DNA of 30,785 nt, taken from NCBI GenBank assembly GCA_900547585.1, contig URHD01000015.1, positions 1 to 30,785 on the forward strand. Direction: 5' to 3'. A program made the translations under genes and the position numbers. The notes beneath the pieces were generated by a model that had not been told where the DNA came from, made no database searches, and saw only the letters and a program-made list of their open reading frames with translations. The DNA comes from an uncultured bacterium (lineage in GTDB: Bacteria > Cyanobacteriota > Vampirovibrionia > Gastranaerophilales > Gastranaerophilaceae). Below, piece by piece: positions 14,013 through 21,804 of this stretch (its first letter is position 1; each line of letters starts with the position of its first letter).

Positions 14013-14600
14013 ATGATTAAAAATGTATGTATTTTTGCTTCTTCATGCAATTTTCTTGAAGAAATCTATTATAACGACGCAAAAACCCTCGGAAAACTGC
14101 TTGGTGAGAGCGGTTTTGATGTTGTTTACGGCGGAAGCTGCCTCGGCCTGATGTGGGCTTGTGCTGGCGAGGTTAAGGAATATGGCGGAAAATTGACGGG
14201 AATTATGCCGGAAAAATTGCAAGAAATGGATGTTTTTTCCGAATATTGCGATGAATTCATTGTAACACCCTGCATGAGAACCCGAAAAGACAGAATGGAC
14301 AAGCTTTCTGACGCTTTGATTGCGCTTGCGGGCGGGTTTGGCACTCTGGAGGAACTTTCAGAGATGATTGTTCAAAAACAGCTCGGTTACAACAATAAAG
14401 CTATTGTAATACTTAATACTAACGGGTTTTATGACAAACTCCTTGAGTTTTTTGAGGTGATTATTGAAGAAAAATTTGCAAATAAAAAAGCTGCGAACCT
14501 CTATTTTGTCGCAAAAACGCCTGAAGAAGCGGTTACTTACCTGAAAAATTACAAACCTGGGGATTTTTCAATAACGAAAGAGGACATTTATTCACGCTAG
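14013..14600 (+). CDS. LOG-family (TIGR00730) nucleotide 5'-monophosphate phosphoribohydrolase
   Basis: Rossmann-fold protein of 195 residues in the lysine-decarboxylase-like/LOG family, which releases the free base from (cytokinin) riboside or AMP-type monophosphates. It shows MRTRK (88-92) and AGGFGTLEE (106-114), the equivalent of the conserved MxxRK and PGGxGTxxE motifs; the first Pro of the latter is Ala here. The Gly-rich VVYGGSCLGLM (38-48) is the phosphate-binding loop. The physiological substrate in bacteria is often unclear. Probably leaderless. Its last 68 bases overlap the convergent phosphopantetheinyl transferase gene. Confidence 0.85.
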   Translation: MIKNVCIFASSCNFLEEIYYNDAKTLGKLLGESGFDVVYGGSCLGLMWACAGEVKEYGGKLTGIMPEKLQEMDVFSEYCDEFIVTPCMRTRKDRMDKLSDALIALAGGFGTLEELSEMIVQKQLGYNNKAIVILNTNGFYDKLLEFFEVIIEEKFANKKAANLYFVAKTPEEAVTYLKNYKPGDFSITKEDIYSR

Positions 14601-15153
14601 GCGTTCCTGTGGCATTTTCCGGCGGTAAAATTTCAAATATTTCAAGCCCTGAAAGAATTTCCGCTGAATCTGACGAACAAATTCCCAGCATGAAGTTTTC
14701 AAAAATTTCAGCATTAAAATTAGCCGTACTTTCCTGCTGGAGCTTGATTTGTGCCTCATATTGTGTCCACTGTCTGTAAAATTCTGTTTTATCGACAGAT
14801 TCGGGCCTTTTTTTCCAGAAACGGTAAATCATATCAAAATTCCGCTCTTTCATCACCTCAATATCCACGCCCACGGGCATTTCGTCGAACGCTGCGAGCA
14901 CAATATTTTTTGTGTGTGAGAGGCTGAACTGTATTTCATCGTTTTCGAGCGACGGTTTTTTATTTTTGAGCACAATTTGCGGATTTTCTATTCCAAAATG
15001 CGTTTTTAGCACGTATTTCAGCAAAAAACGTCCGAGCGCGAACTCAATTCGCCTTTTTTCGCACTTAAATTCGCGCCCCTCTAAATATTCATCAGGAAAG
15101 CCCGAATCAACGTTTTTTAGAAACGTATCCGAATTTATGAAGAATAATTTCAT
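14533..15153 (-). CDS. 4'-phosphopantetheinyl transferase (Sfp/HetI-like)
   Basis: Transfers the phosphopantetheine arm of CoA to a serine of carrier proteins. The 206 residues include FSLSHTKN (76-83), the Mg-binding pair Asp97/Glu99 in VGVDIEVM, and WTQYEAQIKL (129-138), the equivalent of WTxKEAxxK with Glu133 and Lys137 kept. The usual first Lys of that motif is Tyr. The C-terminal 45 residues look poorly conserved and partly overlap the LOG-family gene, as if a stop codon had been lost. No polyketide or NRPS genes are nearby, so the target may be the fatty-acid ACP or a distant cluster. Confidence 0.82.
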   Translation of the reverse strand: MKLFFINSDTFLKNVDSGFPDEYLEGREFKCEKRRIEFALGRFLLKYVLKTHFGIENPQIVLKNKKPSLENDEIQFSLSHTKNIVLAAFDEMPVGVDIEVMKERNFDMIYRFWKKRPESVDKTEFYRQWTQYEAQIKLQQESTANFNAEIFENFMLGICSSDSAEILSGLEIFEILPPENATGTPSVNKCPLSLLKNPQVCNFSGK

Positions 15154-15178
15154 AAACTGATTTTATTCCAAAAACGTT

Positions 15179-16540
15179 TTAGTACCAACCCTTGTATTCT
15201 TTGAAAAATTCTTTTATTCCGAGCGTTTGCTGACTGTCAACCATTCCGTTGTTGAGGATTTCTGTTACTTTTTCGAGCTTTGCAGGCGATTCGTTAATCT
15301 CGCGAATCAAATCAACCGCAAGATTTTGTGTTTTTTTCATTTTTGCTGCATTCCAGACATAATTATCATCACAAATATCGATTATTCTTTGTACAATATC
15401 TTTATTTTTCTCGTTTGTTTCTTTTAGGATGTCTTTTATGCAGTCCCAGTCATCAAAAATAACATATTTTTCATTTAAACATTGATAATCTTTTGTCAAA
15501 AGCGGCTCCAACACACTGATATTTTCGTTGTTTACGCTTTCAAGAAGCGGTTTAATGTCTTCGATGCTTTCCGCTGATTTTAAATTATGTAACTGTTTGT
15601 ACGCTTCAAGATTTTCTTCTTTTGCCGTTTTTAAATAGTTACAGACAGCATCAGTATTATACCTGTAAAGCCCTGTGCCGTCTTTTTTCTGCAAGTTAAG
15701 GAAAAGTTCTGCGCATTTAGGATTATTTGTTTCTTCAAGAGTTTTTACAATTTTCGAAATCTCTTCAAATGTCAGTTCTGTTGAACCGCCTTTTTTGCGG
15801 GTTGTGAGAACGAGCGAATACAAATCAGAATTTTCTTTTGTTACCCCCTGAATACATTTTAGAAGTGAATTGGCATCATCTGCACCGGCTTTTTCAATAA
15901 GCTGTCCTGCTATTTTTTCATTTTGCGGCTTGATTTCTTTAATAATTTTTAAGATTTCGTCTGCGCTCAGTCCTTTAGCATTGCCGAACATAGTTTTGTC
16001 CGATATTTTGGCTAACTTGTCCAAATACTTGATGTTCATTTCATTTGTACTTGAAAGAAGTTCAGCGATTTCTTCTAATGTGAATCTGCCTTTGTTGATG
16101 CCTGCACGAAAATAGGTATCGTCTTTCATCTTTGAAAGCTGTTTTAAAATCAGGAAGTTTTCATCGGTTAATTTTTCGTTGATTTTTATTATTTTTTCTT
16201 TGTTATTAAAAAGTTTGCCTTTCGGGTCGAGTTTTTTTATGAAGTTGAAAAGCGCATCGTTAATTTCGCCTTTTTTTATGCCAGAGGCGAGTTTTTGGAA
16301 ATATTTGTCATAAATTTTTACTCCGCCGTAGGTTCCTCCCCCGACAATGGCCGCAGCTGCAGCAAGAAACATTGCCACTTTGGCGAAGCCCTGCGGATTT
16401 TTCTCTTTTTTGGTTGAAAGTTCCACAGAATCATTAGGCGTGGGAGCTGTTTTTTGTTCAAATGTGACTTGAGCGCTTATATCCTTATTAAGCGGCATTG
16501 GTGCTATATCTATTTTTGTAAATTGAGAAAAACCTTCCAT
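15179..16540 (-). CDS. Membrane-anchored helical-repeat protein of unknown function
   Basis: I do not recognise the 453-residue product. The polar N-terminus (1-50, with DSVELSTKKEKN) is followed by one Ala/Gly-rich hydrophobic segment (52-72, ending VGGGTYGGVK). The rest is a run of helical repeats about 30-39 residues apart, starting near 153, 191, 224, 257, 296 and 326, each with a pattern like FTLEEIAELLSS followed by Asn and a Leu-rich helix. Such N-terminal tails recall proteins of Gastranaerophilales, from memory only. AAAGG lies eight bases before the ATG. It is divergent from the UbiB-like kinase gene across 146 bases with no clear promoter. Confidence 0.7.
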   Translation of the reverse strand: MEGFSQFTKIDIAPMPLNKDISAQVTFEQKTAPTPNDSVELSTKKEKNPQGFAKVAMFLAAAAAIVGGGTYGGVKIYDKYFQKLASGIKKGEINDALFNFIKKLDPKGKLFNNKEKIIKINEKLTDENFLILKQLSKMKDDTYFRAGINKGRFTLEEIAELLSSTNEMNIKYLDKLAKISDKTMFGNAKGLSADEILKIIKEIKPQNEKIAGQLIEKAGADDANSLLKCIQGVTKENSDLYSLVLTTRKKGGSTELTFEEISKIVKTLEETNNPKCAELFLNLQKKDGTGLYRYNTDAVCNYLKTAKEENLEAYKQLHNLKSAESIEDIKPLLESVNNENISVLEPLLTKDYQCLNEKYVIFDDWDCIKDILKETNEKNKDIVQRIIDICDDNYVWNAAKMKKTQNLAVDLIREINESPAKLEKVTEILNNGMVDSQQTLGIKEFFKEYKGWY

Positions 16541-16686
16541 TAAAACGCCTTTCTATAAGGAAATAAAATTCCGTCAAATAAAAAATTGCCAATATTTGAT
16601 ATTTTTGCGTTGTATTTCTTAATAAAACTTTGCCTTAATAGCAATTTTGTAGTTTTTGGATTTTTGAATAGAGTAAGGGAAAATTT

Positions 16687-19245
16687 ATGCCAGATAAAAT
16701 ATCCAAACAAATCACTGCCGCAAGATCGGTAAATATAGCGAAAAACAGTGCTTCAGATGATAAAAAGAGCACTTATTTTCCGTCTGTAAATCTTGATGAT
16801 GAAATAAAGGATGTTTATGTCAGTGCAAAGAAAAAACGCGGGCTTTTTGCGAAATTTTACGGATTTGTGAACAAATTTATCGCTTTGGGAATCTCCGATA
16901 AAAAAGTAGAGAAAAAAATAAAAGCATACAAAGAGGGCAAAATTTCAAAAGAGGAGCTCAAAGCATATATTGACCGCTATGAAAATGCAAATTTCAACAG
17001 TTCCGAAATCACAACAGACGCTCTCGCTGGTGCAGCCTCAATTGGTGTGGGTTTTCTGGGTAAAAAAACAAAAACTCTTATCAATGCTTTTACTCCGAAA
17101 TATAAAAAACAAGCGGCCTTAATCACTGCCGGAGCCTCGATTTTGACGGGATTGCTGGTGAAAATGGGGCTGAAAGGCATTGATTCTCTCGGAGTTGACA
17201 AAGATGTGAGAAAACAACAAAAGACTTTAGGCACTGATATGATTTCAGGCACGATTGACGGTGTAACAGGGTTTATGTCAACACTGAATCCCCTTTTGAT
17301 TCCCGCAGGAATTGCAATAAACGCTTTCACGCGCTATATAATAGATAAAAAAGACGATGTGACGCTTCCGTCTGTTAGTGATTTTCTTGAAAAACAGAAA
17401 GATTCAATTGGAATAGGCGCTCTGGGGCTTGCAGGTGTTACTCTTGCCGCCGCAAAAGGACATATGAACATCGCTAAAATCCGCGAAGCCATTGAAAAAA
17501 CAGTTATCAACAAACAGCACGTAATAAGTTACAGACCTCCCGAAAATCAGCTCACCGAGTTCCAGCAGCTTGCGCGCGATGTTGGTTATGATTTGAGCAT
17601 AATTATTAAGAACGAAAAATTCAATCCTGCTAATATTTCAAAATTGGATGAAGATTTTATGAAAATTTTGCTTGAAAAAGGCAAAAACGGTGATATTGAA
17701 GGCAAAATCAAAAAACTTGAAGCGGAGAATATTTTTCTCCCCAAATATCTGCAAACAGTCGTGGATATTCCTGAAAGTTCTCAGCAAAAACTGGTCAAAC
17801 AAATCGATGAACTATTAGAAGCTCATGCTGCAAGACAAAGTCAGTCAAGATATAACGGCAGAGATTTCACCTACTCATTTGAAGGGTCGGGTATTGACAG
17901 GGCGTTGAAAGAACTTGAACAAAAAGGCATGGATATCAATGGGTTCAAGGATTTGCAGGCAATATTAAAACGCATTAAGAGCGATTGCCCTACTTCAAGA
18001 ACCATTGAAGCTGCTCAGGAAATGTTAAAAGCCGAATACGGCAATGAATATCAGATAACAAAACTCCTCGGCGTCGGTTCAATTGCAGAATCTTATCTTG
18101 CAAAGAATAAAAACGGTGACGAAGTGGTAATTAAAATTGTTAAAGAACATTTCCTCAACTCTGATAAAATCGCACGGGATAAAGCCAAAATAATGGCAAA
18201 AGTTGATGAACGCGCGAAAACAGACTACTCGTTTTTTACATCAAAACAAACCATTCACTCTCCCGAAAGAAAAGAATATGATGTAAATCAGCTCGAAAAT
18301 ATGTACAAAGTCTGGGGTGACGAAATACATTTGAATCAAGAAGCCCTTTCTGCACGAGAAATCGGACAGCAGGCTTCTACATTCCAACCTGTAGGCGTTA
18401 TTGACGCAAAACCGGACATATTCATCATGCAAAAAGCACAGGGTGTTCAACTAGACAGTGCAAAATTTGCTCAGGAATGGAAAAAGGCAAACCTCACAGA
18501 AGACGATTTTAAAAATTTCGTAGAAAACTACGTTCAAGTCTATTGTGAACAACTCTTTTCTTTGCCGAAAACAGGTAAAAAAGTTGTACAATCCGACCCG
18601 CACGGAGGAAATATTCTTGTAGATGTAGAAAAAATTAAAGACCTCAAAAACGGCTCCAAGCCAATAACCATAATCGACTACGGAAATACAACAAAAACCG
18701 AACGCGCTCAGGCAATAAAAAATCTGTTCAATCATATTGATTACCTTGTCGGCAATACTGACGCAATCGCAGAAGCAATGCTTGAGGGTGCAAAACTCGG
18801 CAAGAATAACAAAAAACAAATTATCAAAGAGATGTCTCAGGCACTAAAAGACTCAATTTACAACGTCGATACAAAAATTGATGTCGATAACCCCGTAAAA
18901 ATATTCTCAACGGTCAACAGTTTTTGTCTTGAATTTATGCAAAAGAAAAATATCATCCCAAATGCCGCTCATATCAACCAGATGAAAGCCGAAGAAACTT
19001 ATATCATTTCGAATCTGGGATGTTTGAAAAACATTTCTGACAGCTGCGGTTATGATTTGGCAAAAGCTGTTGACAGAAATACAATTATAAAACAACTCGT
19101 AAATGAAATGGCAAAAGCAACGCAGGATGCTCTGAAGTATGAACCGCGCCTTACATCAAAAGAAATTGCAAAACGCTATAAATTCTTCACGAATAATTCT
19201 GAAGAAGCCTTGAGCAGCCTTGGCATTAACTTTGGAATTGTTTAG
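16687..19245 (+). CDS. Large UbiB/ABC1 (ADCK)-like kinase with an unusual N-terminal half
   Basis: Protein of 852 residues whose C-terminal half resembles the UbiB/ABC1 atypical kinases. It has a glycine/serine loop LGVGSIAES (about 459-467), a likely ATP lysine Lys483 (VVIKIVK), the catalytic-loop equivalent QSDPHGGN with Asp637 and Asn642, and the metal-binding IIDYGN with Asp664. The N-terminal 430 residues are unlike UbiB: a charged start, three Ala/Gly-rich, weakly hydrophobic segments (about 110-128, 143-160, 185-215) and a fourth near 240-257. I do not see the KxGQ motif of quinone-linked UbiB, so a role in quinone synthesis should not be assumed. AAGGG precedes the ATG. Monocistronic. 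Confidence 0.75.
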   Translation: MPDKISKQITAARSVNIAKNSASDDKKSTYFPSVNLDDEIKDVYVSAKKKRGLFAKFYGFVNKFIALGISDKKVEKKIKAYKEGKISKEELKAYIDRYENANFNSSEITTDALAGAASIGVGFLGKKTKTLINAFTPKYKKQAALITAGASILTGLLVKMGLKGIDSLGVDKDVRKQQKTLGTDMISGTIDGVTGFMSTLNPLLIPAGIAINAFTRYIIDKKDDVTLPSVSDFLEKQKDSIGIGALGLAGVTLAAAKGHMNIAKIREAIEKTVINKQHVISYRPPENQLTEFQQLARDVGYDLSIIIKNEKFNPANISKLDEDFMKILLEKGKNGDIEGKIKKLEAENIFLPKYLQTVVDIPESSQQKLVKQIDELLEAHAARQSQSRYNGRDFTYSFEGSGIDRALKELEQKGMDINGFKDLQAILKRIKSDCPTSRTIEAAQEMLKAEYGNEYQITKLLGVGSIAESYLAKNKNGDEVVIKIVKEHFLNSDKIARDKAKIMAKVDERAKTDYSFFTSKQTIHSPERKEYDVNQLENMYKVWGDEIHLNQEALSAREIGQQASTFQPVGVIDAKPDIFIMQKAQGVQLDSAKFAQEWKKANLTEDDFKNFVENYVQVYCEQLFSLPKTGKKVVQSDPHGGNILVDVEKIKDLKNGSKPITIIDYGNTTKTERAQAIKNLFNHIDYLVGNTDAIAEAMLEGAKLGKNNKKQIIKEMSQALKDSIYNVDTKIDVDNPVKIFSTVNSFCLEFMQKKNIIPNAAHINQMKAEETYIISNLGCLKNISDSCGYDLAKAVDRNTIIKQLVNEMAKATQDALKYEPRLTSKEIAKRYKFFTNNSEEALSSLGINFGIV

Positions 19246-19299
19246 AGTTTGACAGGCGCTGCCGGAGATTTCCGTTTTTACGGGAATGACATTATTCTT

Positions 19300-19674
19300 T
19301 TACTTGACAGCGAGCACTTCTATTTCCACGAGCCCGTTTTTTGGCAGCTCTTTGACTGCAACGCAGGAACGGGCGGGTTTTGAGGTGAAATATTTCCCGT
19401 AAACAGCGTTAAAAGCCGCAAAATCGCCCATATTCGCCAAAAAACATGTCGTTTTTACTACATTTTCAAGCCCGAAACCGGCTGCTTTCAGAACTTCTTT
19501 GACGTTTTCGCAGCATTTTTCGGTTTGTTCTTCAATTGTGCCGTTCAAAAATTCGCCGGTTTTTGCGTCGAGCGCGATTTGCCCGGAGCAATAAAGCGTA
19601 TTTCCGGCAAGAATCGCCTGAGAATACGGGCCGATAGGCTCGGGGGCGGATTCTGTTAGTATGATTTTGTTCAT
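19300..19674 (-). CDS. ridA: RidA family 2-iminobutanoate/2-iminopropanoate deaminase
   Basis: Small trimeric-type enzyme (124 residues) that hydrolyses reactive enamine/imine intermediates released by PLP enzymes. It shows the family pattern GPYSQAILAGNTLYCSGQ, the central LENVVKTTCFL and the C-terminal PARSCVAV with the substrate-binding arginine, then LVEIEVLAVK. The frame is open to 19725, but AAAGG eight bases before the ATG at 19674 and the family start (MNKIILT) fix the shorter form. It lies 62 bases downstream of ilvA, whose product it would detoxify. Confidence 0.95.
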   Translation of the reverse strand: MNKIILTESAPEPIGPYSQAILAGNTLYCSGQIALDAKTGEFLNGTIEEQTEKCCENVKEVLKAAGFGLENVVKTTCFLANMGDFAAFNAVYGKYFTSKPARSCVAVKELPKNGLVEIEVLAVK

Positions 19675-19736
19675 AATTTTACCTTTCGTCTGATTGGTCA
19701 TTCCGAACTTGTTTTGGAAGCGCAAAAGCGTTGTTG

Positions 19737-20939
19737 CTATTTTTCATCCGTTAATTTGTACCCCGCTGCGCAAAGTGCTTTTTTTATTTCGCACAAATGG
19801 CGCAGATTTCTTGTTTCCATTGAAATTTTCAGGTAACAATCGTTAATATCTGTGTTTTCACCGCCCTGATTGTGTCTTACGCGGATTACATTTGCGCCTA
19901 AATCGGCAATTATGCGAGAAACTTCTTTTAATTGACCCGGTTTGTCGAGCATTTCTATTGTCAAATCCGCAATTCTTCCTGCTTTTAAAAGCCCGCGGTT
20001 TATTACGCGCGAAAGAATGTTTACGTCAATATTTCCGCCCGAAACTATACAAACCGTCTTTTTGCCCTCAATCGGCAGCTTTTTGAACATTGCAGCCGCA
20101 ACGCTCAAGGCACCTGCGCCCTCTGCAACGAGTTTTTGGCGCTCCATAAGGGTCAAAACCGCCGTGGCAATTTCATCATCCGTAACAGTCACGATTTTAT
20201 CCACATATTTTTCGCAAAGAGCAAAAGTGTTCTCGCCGGGCATTTTTACGGCAGTTCCGTCCGCAAAAGTATGAACTGCGGGCAATTCTGTCCTTTTATG
20301 ATGTTCAATTGAATAATACATGCTTCCCGCGCCTGCTGCCTGCACGCCGTAAACTTTACATTCCGGTTTTAGCATTTTAATTGTGTATGCAATGCCTGAA
20401 ATCAGCCCGCCGCCGCCGATTGGCACAATAACCGCCTCAACTTCTGGCAGCTGCTCCAAAACCTCAAGAGCAATCGTGCCCTGTCCGGCGATTACCTCAA
20501 TATCGTCGAACGGGTGGATAAATTCTGCGCCTGTTTCTTTCTGGCATTGAACAGCTTCATTGTAAGCATCGTCATAAACCCCGTCAACAAGGCAAATTTG
20601 GGCACCGTAGCTTTTTGTTGCTTCAATTTTTGAAATCGGTGCGGTGCTGGGTATGAAAATCTTGGATTGAATCCCGTTTTTTTGAGCTGCAAGCGCCACT
20701 CCCTGCGCATGATTGCCCGCGGAACAAGCGATAATCCCTTTTTTCTTCTGTTCATCAGAAAGCTGGGCGATTTTAGCGTAAGCGCCCCGAACCTTGAAAG
20801 AACCTGTTTTTTGCAGGTTTTCGGATTTTAAATAAACCTCGCTGTTTTTTGCCAGATCTGGCGCAAAAATCAAATCTGTTTTACGAATTACCTCTTTTAA
20901 TAGATGTTCGGCTTTTTTGACCTTGTCGATTGTAAGCAT
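19737..20939 (-). CDS. ilvA: Threonine ammonia-lyase (threonine dehydratase) with C-terminal ACT domain
   Basis: PLP enzyme converting threonine to 2-oxobutanoate and ammonia, the first step of isoleucine synthesis or of threonine breakdown. The PLP lysine is Lys49 in TGSFKVRGAY; the phosphate-binding loop is GGGGLISG (175-182); ACSAGNHAQG is also typical. A single ACT domain (about 325-400, LTIEMLDKPGQLKEVSRII) closes the 400-residue chain, the short ACT-type architecture rather than the 500-residue IlvA with two regulatory lobes. GGAG stands seven bases before the ATG, and a promoter with a 17-base spacer is visible. ridA follows in the same operon. Confidence 0.95.
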   Translation of the reverse strand: MLTIDKVKKAEHLLKEVIRKTDLIFAPDLAKNSEVYLKSENLQKTGSFKVRGAYAKIAQLSDEQKKKGIIACSAGNHAQGVALAAQKNGIQSKIFIPSTAPISKIEATKSYGAQICLVDGVYDDAYNEAVQCQKETGAEFIHPFDDIEVIAGQGTIALEVLEQLPEVEAVIVPIGGGGLISGIAYTIKMLKPECKVYGVQAAGAGSMYYSIEHHKRTELPAVHTFADGTAVKMPGENTFALCEKYVDKIVTVTDDEIATAVLTLMERQKLVAEGAGALSVAAAMFKKLPIEGKKTVCIVSGGNIDVNILSRVINRGLLKAGRIADLTIEMLDKPGQLKEVSRIIADLGANVIRVRHNQGGENTDINDCYLKISMETRNLRHLCEIKKALCAAGYKLTDEK

Positions 20940-20968
20940 TTTAAACTCCGTTGTTTGTGGCTCTTAAT

Positions 20969-20997
20969 AATATAACAATTTTGTGCCCTGCATGCAA
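20969..20997 (-). promoter_or_regulatory. Sigma-70 type promoter for ilvA-ridA
   Basis: On the minus strand: TTGCAT (20992-20997), a 17-base spacer and TATATT (20969-20974). The transcript would start near 20962, 22 bases before the ATG. Confidence 0.65.
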
Positions 20998-21032
20998 TTA
21001 TTGTTCAATTTTGAAAATTTTTCTCGGACAAA

Positions 21033-21051
21033 CTAAGGCGACACTAGATTA
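21033..21051 (+). repeat. Isolated 3' tail of the structured leader element (copy 3)
   Basis: CTAAGGCGACACTAGATTA is identical over 19 bases to 153-171 of copy 1. None of the 5' part (GGAACACTCTGCC or the TAAAT hairpin) is present. Just upstream, TTTTCTCGGACA (21020-21031) is the reverse complement of TGTCCGAGAAAA, which stands just before copy 2. It lies in the ilvA/TetR divergent gap, 90 bases before the TetR promoter. Confidence 0.6.
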
Positions 21052-21141
21052 AGTCTGCTGAATATTTTGGCTCTAAATGGCGTATTAAAGGCGAAATTGT
21101 TCCTGATTAGTCTGATTTTTGAGCAATGCTCTTTTTACAGT

Positions 21142-21170
21142 TTGACTAAATCAAACGTTTGTTTTATAAT
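21142..21170 (+). promoter_or_regulatory. Near-consensus promoter of the efflux operon
   Basis: TTGACT (21142-21147), a 17-base spacer and a perfect TATAAT (21165-21170). The start of transcription falls at about 21177-21178, the GTG codon of the TetR gene, so the message is probably leaderless. No ribosome binding site is visible before the GTG. The spacer is occupied by a palindrome. Confidence 0.8.
21147..21166. promoter_or_regulatory. Palindromic operator inside the promoter spacer
   Basis: TAAATCAAACGTTTGTTTTA is a 20-base inverted repeat with one mismatched pair, centred on CAAACGTTTG. It lies between the -35 and -10 boxes, so a bound TetR dimer would block RNA polymerase: a classical autoregulatory layout. 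Confidence 0.7.
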
Positions 21171-21177
21171 CAAAAAT

Positions 21178-21804
21178 GTGCAAAAATTCAAATCAGAAAA
21201 TTCAAAAGAAAAAATCCTCGCTGCTGCGACCAAGCTATTTGCTCAAAAAGGCTTTGATGGTGTAAGTATTCGTGAAATCTGTAAAGAGGCTGACGTTAAC
21301 ATCTGCATGATTTCATATTACTGGGGCGGGAAAAAAGAGCTTTATCAGGGCATTATTGAGGATTTGCTCGAGCGTCAGGCTGCATATACAAAAACATTTT
21401 TAAATTATGACAAATCCCCCTCTCAGATGAACACAAAAGAGAAAATCGAGCTTTTGTTTTTGATAACTGATAAATTTATCGACTACTTTTATTCAAATAT
21501 TTCCAGCGATTTGATAATACTTCTTTTAAAAGAGCAGCAAAAGCCCAGATTTTTTGCGGACTCTCCTGCTTTTAGCTATTTAAGAGAAATTGTTGCGAGC
21601 CTTTTAAACAAAAAGCCTGATGACAGAGAAATTATTTTCAAAACCTTATTCATTCTTGCCCAGATAAATTCTCCGCGAATTTTGGCCGGTTTTTCGCTCA
21701 GGCTACTCGGGCAGAAGGAATTTAGCCAGGAAGACATTAAAATCATAAAAGAAAATGTAAAATTTTACATAAATGCACTAATAAAGGAGGCCCGAATTGA
21801 TTAA
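21178..21804 (+). CDS. TetR family repressor of the efflux operon (CecR-like)
   Basis: Protein of 208 residues. The N-terminal DNA-binding domain (about 7-55: KEKILAAATKLFAQKGFDGV, then SIREICKEADVNICMISYYWGG) is a clear TetR helix-turn-helix; the all-helical remainder would bind the inducer. It heads an operon whose gene order matches E. coli cecR-ybhG-ybhF-ybhS-ybhR, so a CecR/CerR-like sensor of toxic compounds is likely. The frame extends upstream to 21067, but the promoter at 21142-21170 excludes that, leaving GTG 21178 as start. It overlaps the TolC-like gene by eight bases. The inducer is unknown. Confidence 0.88.
   Translation: MQKFKSENSKEKILAAATKLFAQKGFDGVSIREICKEADVNICMISYYWGGKKELYQGIIEDLLERQAAYTKTFLNYDKSPSQMNTKEKIELLFLITDKFIDYFYSNISSDLIILLLKEQQKPRFFADSPAFSYLREIVASLLNKKPDDREIIFKTLFILAQINSPRILAGFSLRLLGQKEFSQEDIKIIKENVKFYINALIKEARID

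Noticed and set aside
19246..19299. A terminator between the UbiB-like kinase and ridA genes.
   Set aside because: TTCCGT/ACGGGAA forms a short stem around TTTT, but no T-run follows on either strand, so I do not call it.
21067..21177. Upstream extension of the TetR protein by 37 residues.
   Set aside because: It would contain the near-consensus promoter and operator of the gene; TetR proteins begin just before the helix-turn-helix, as with GTG 21178.
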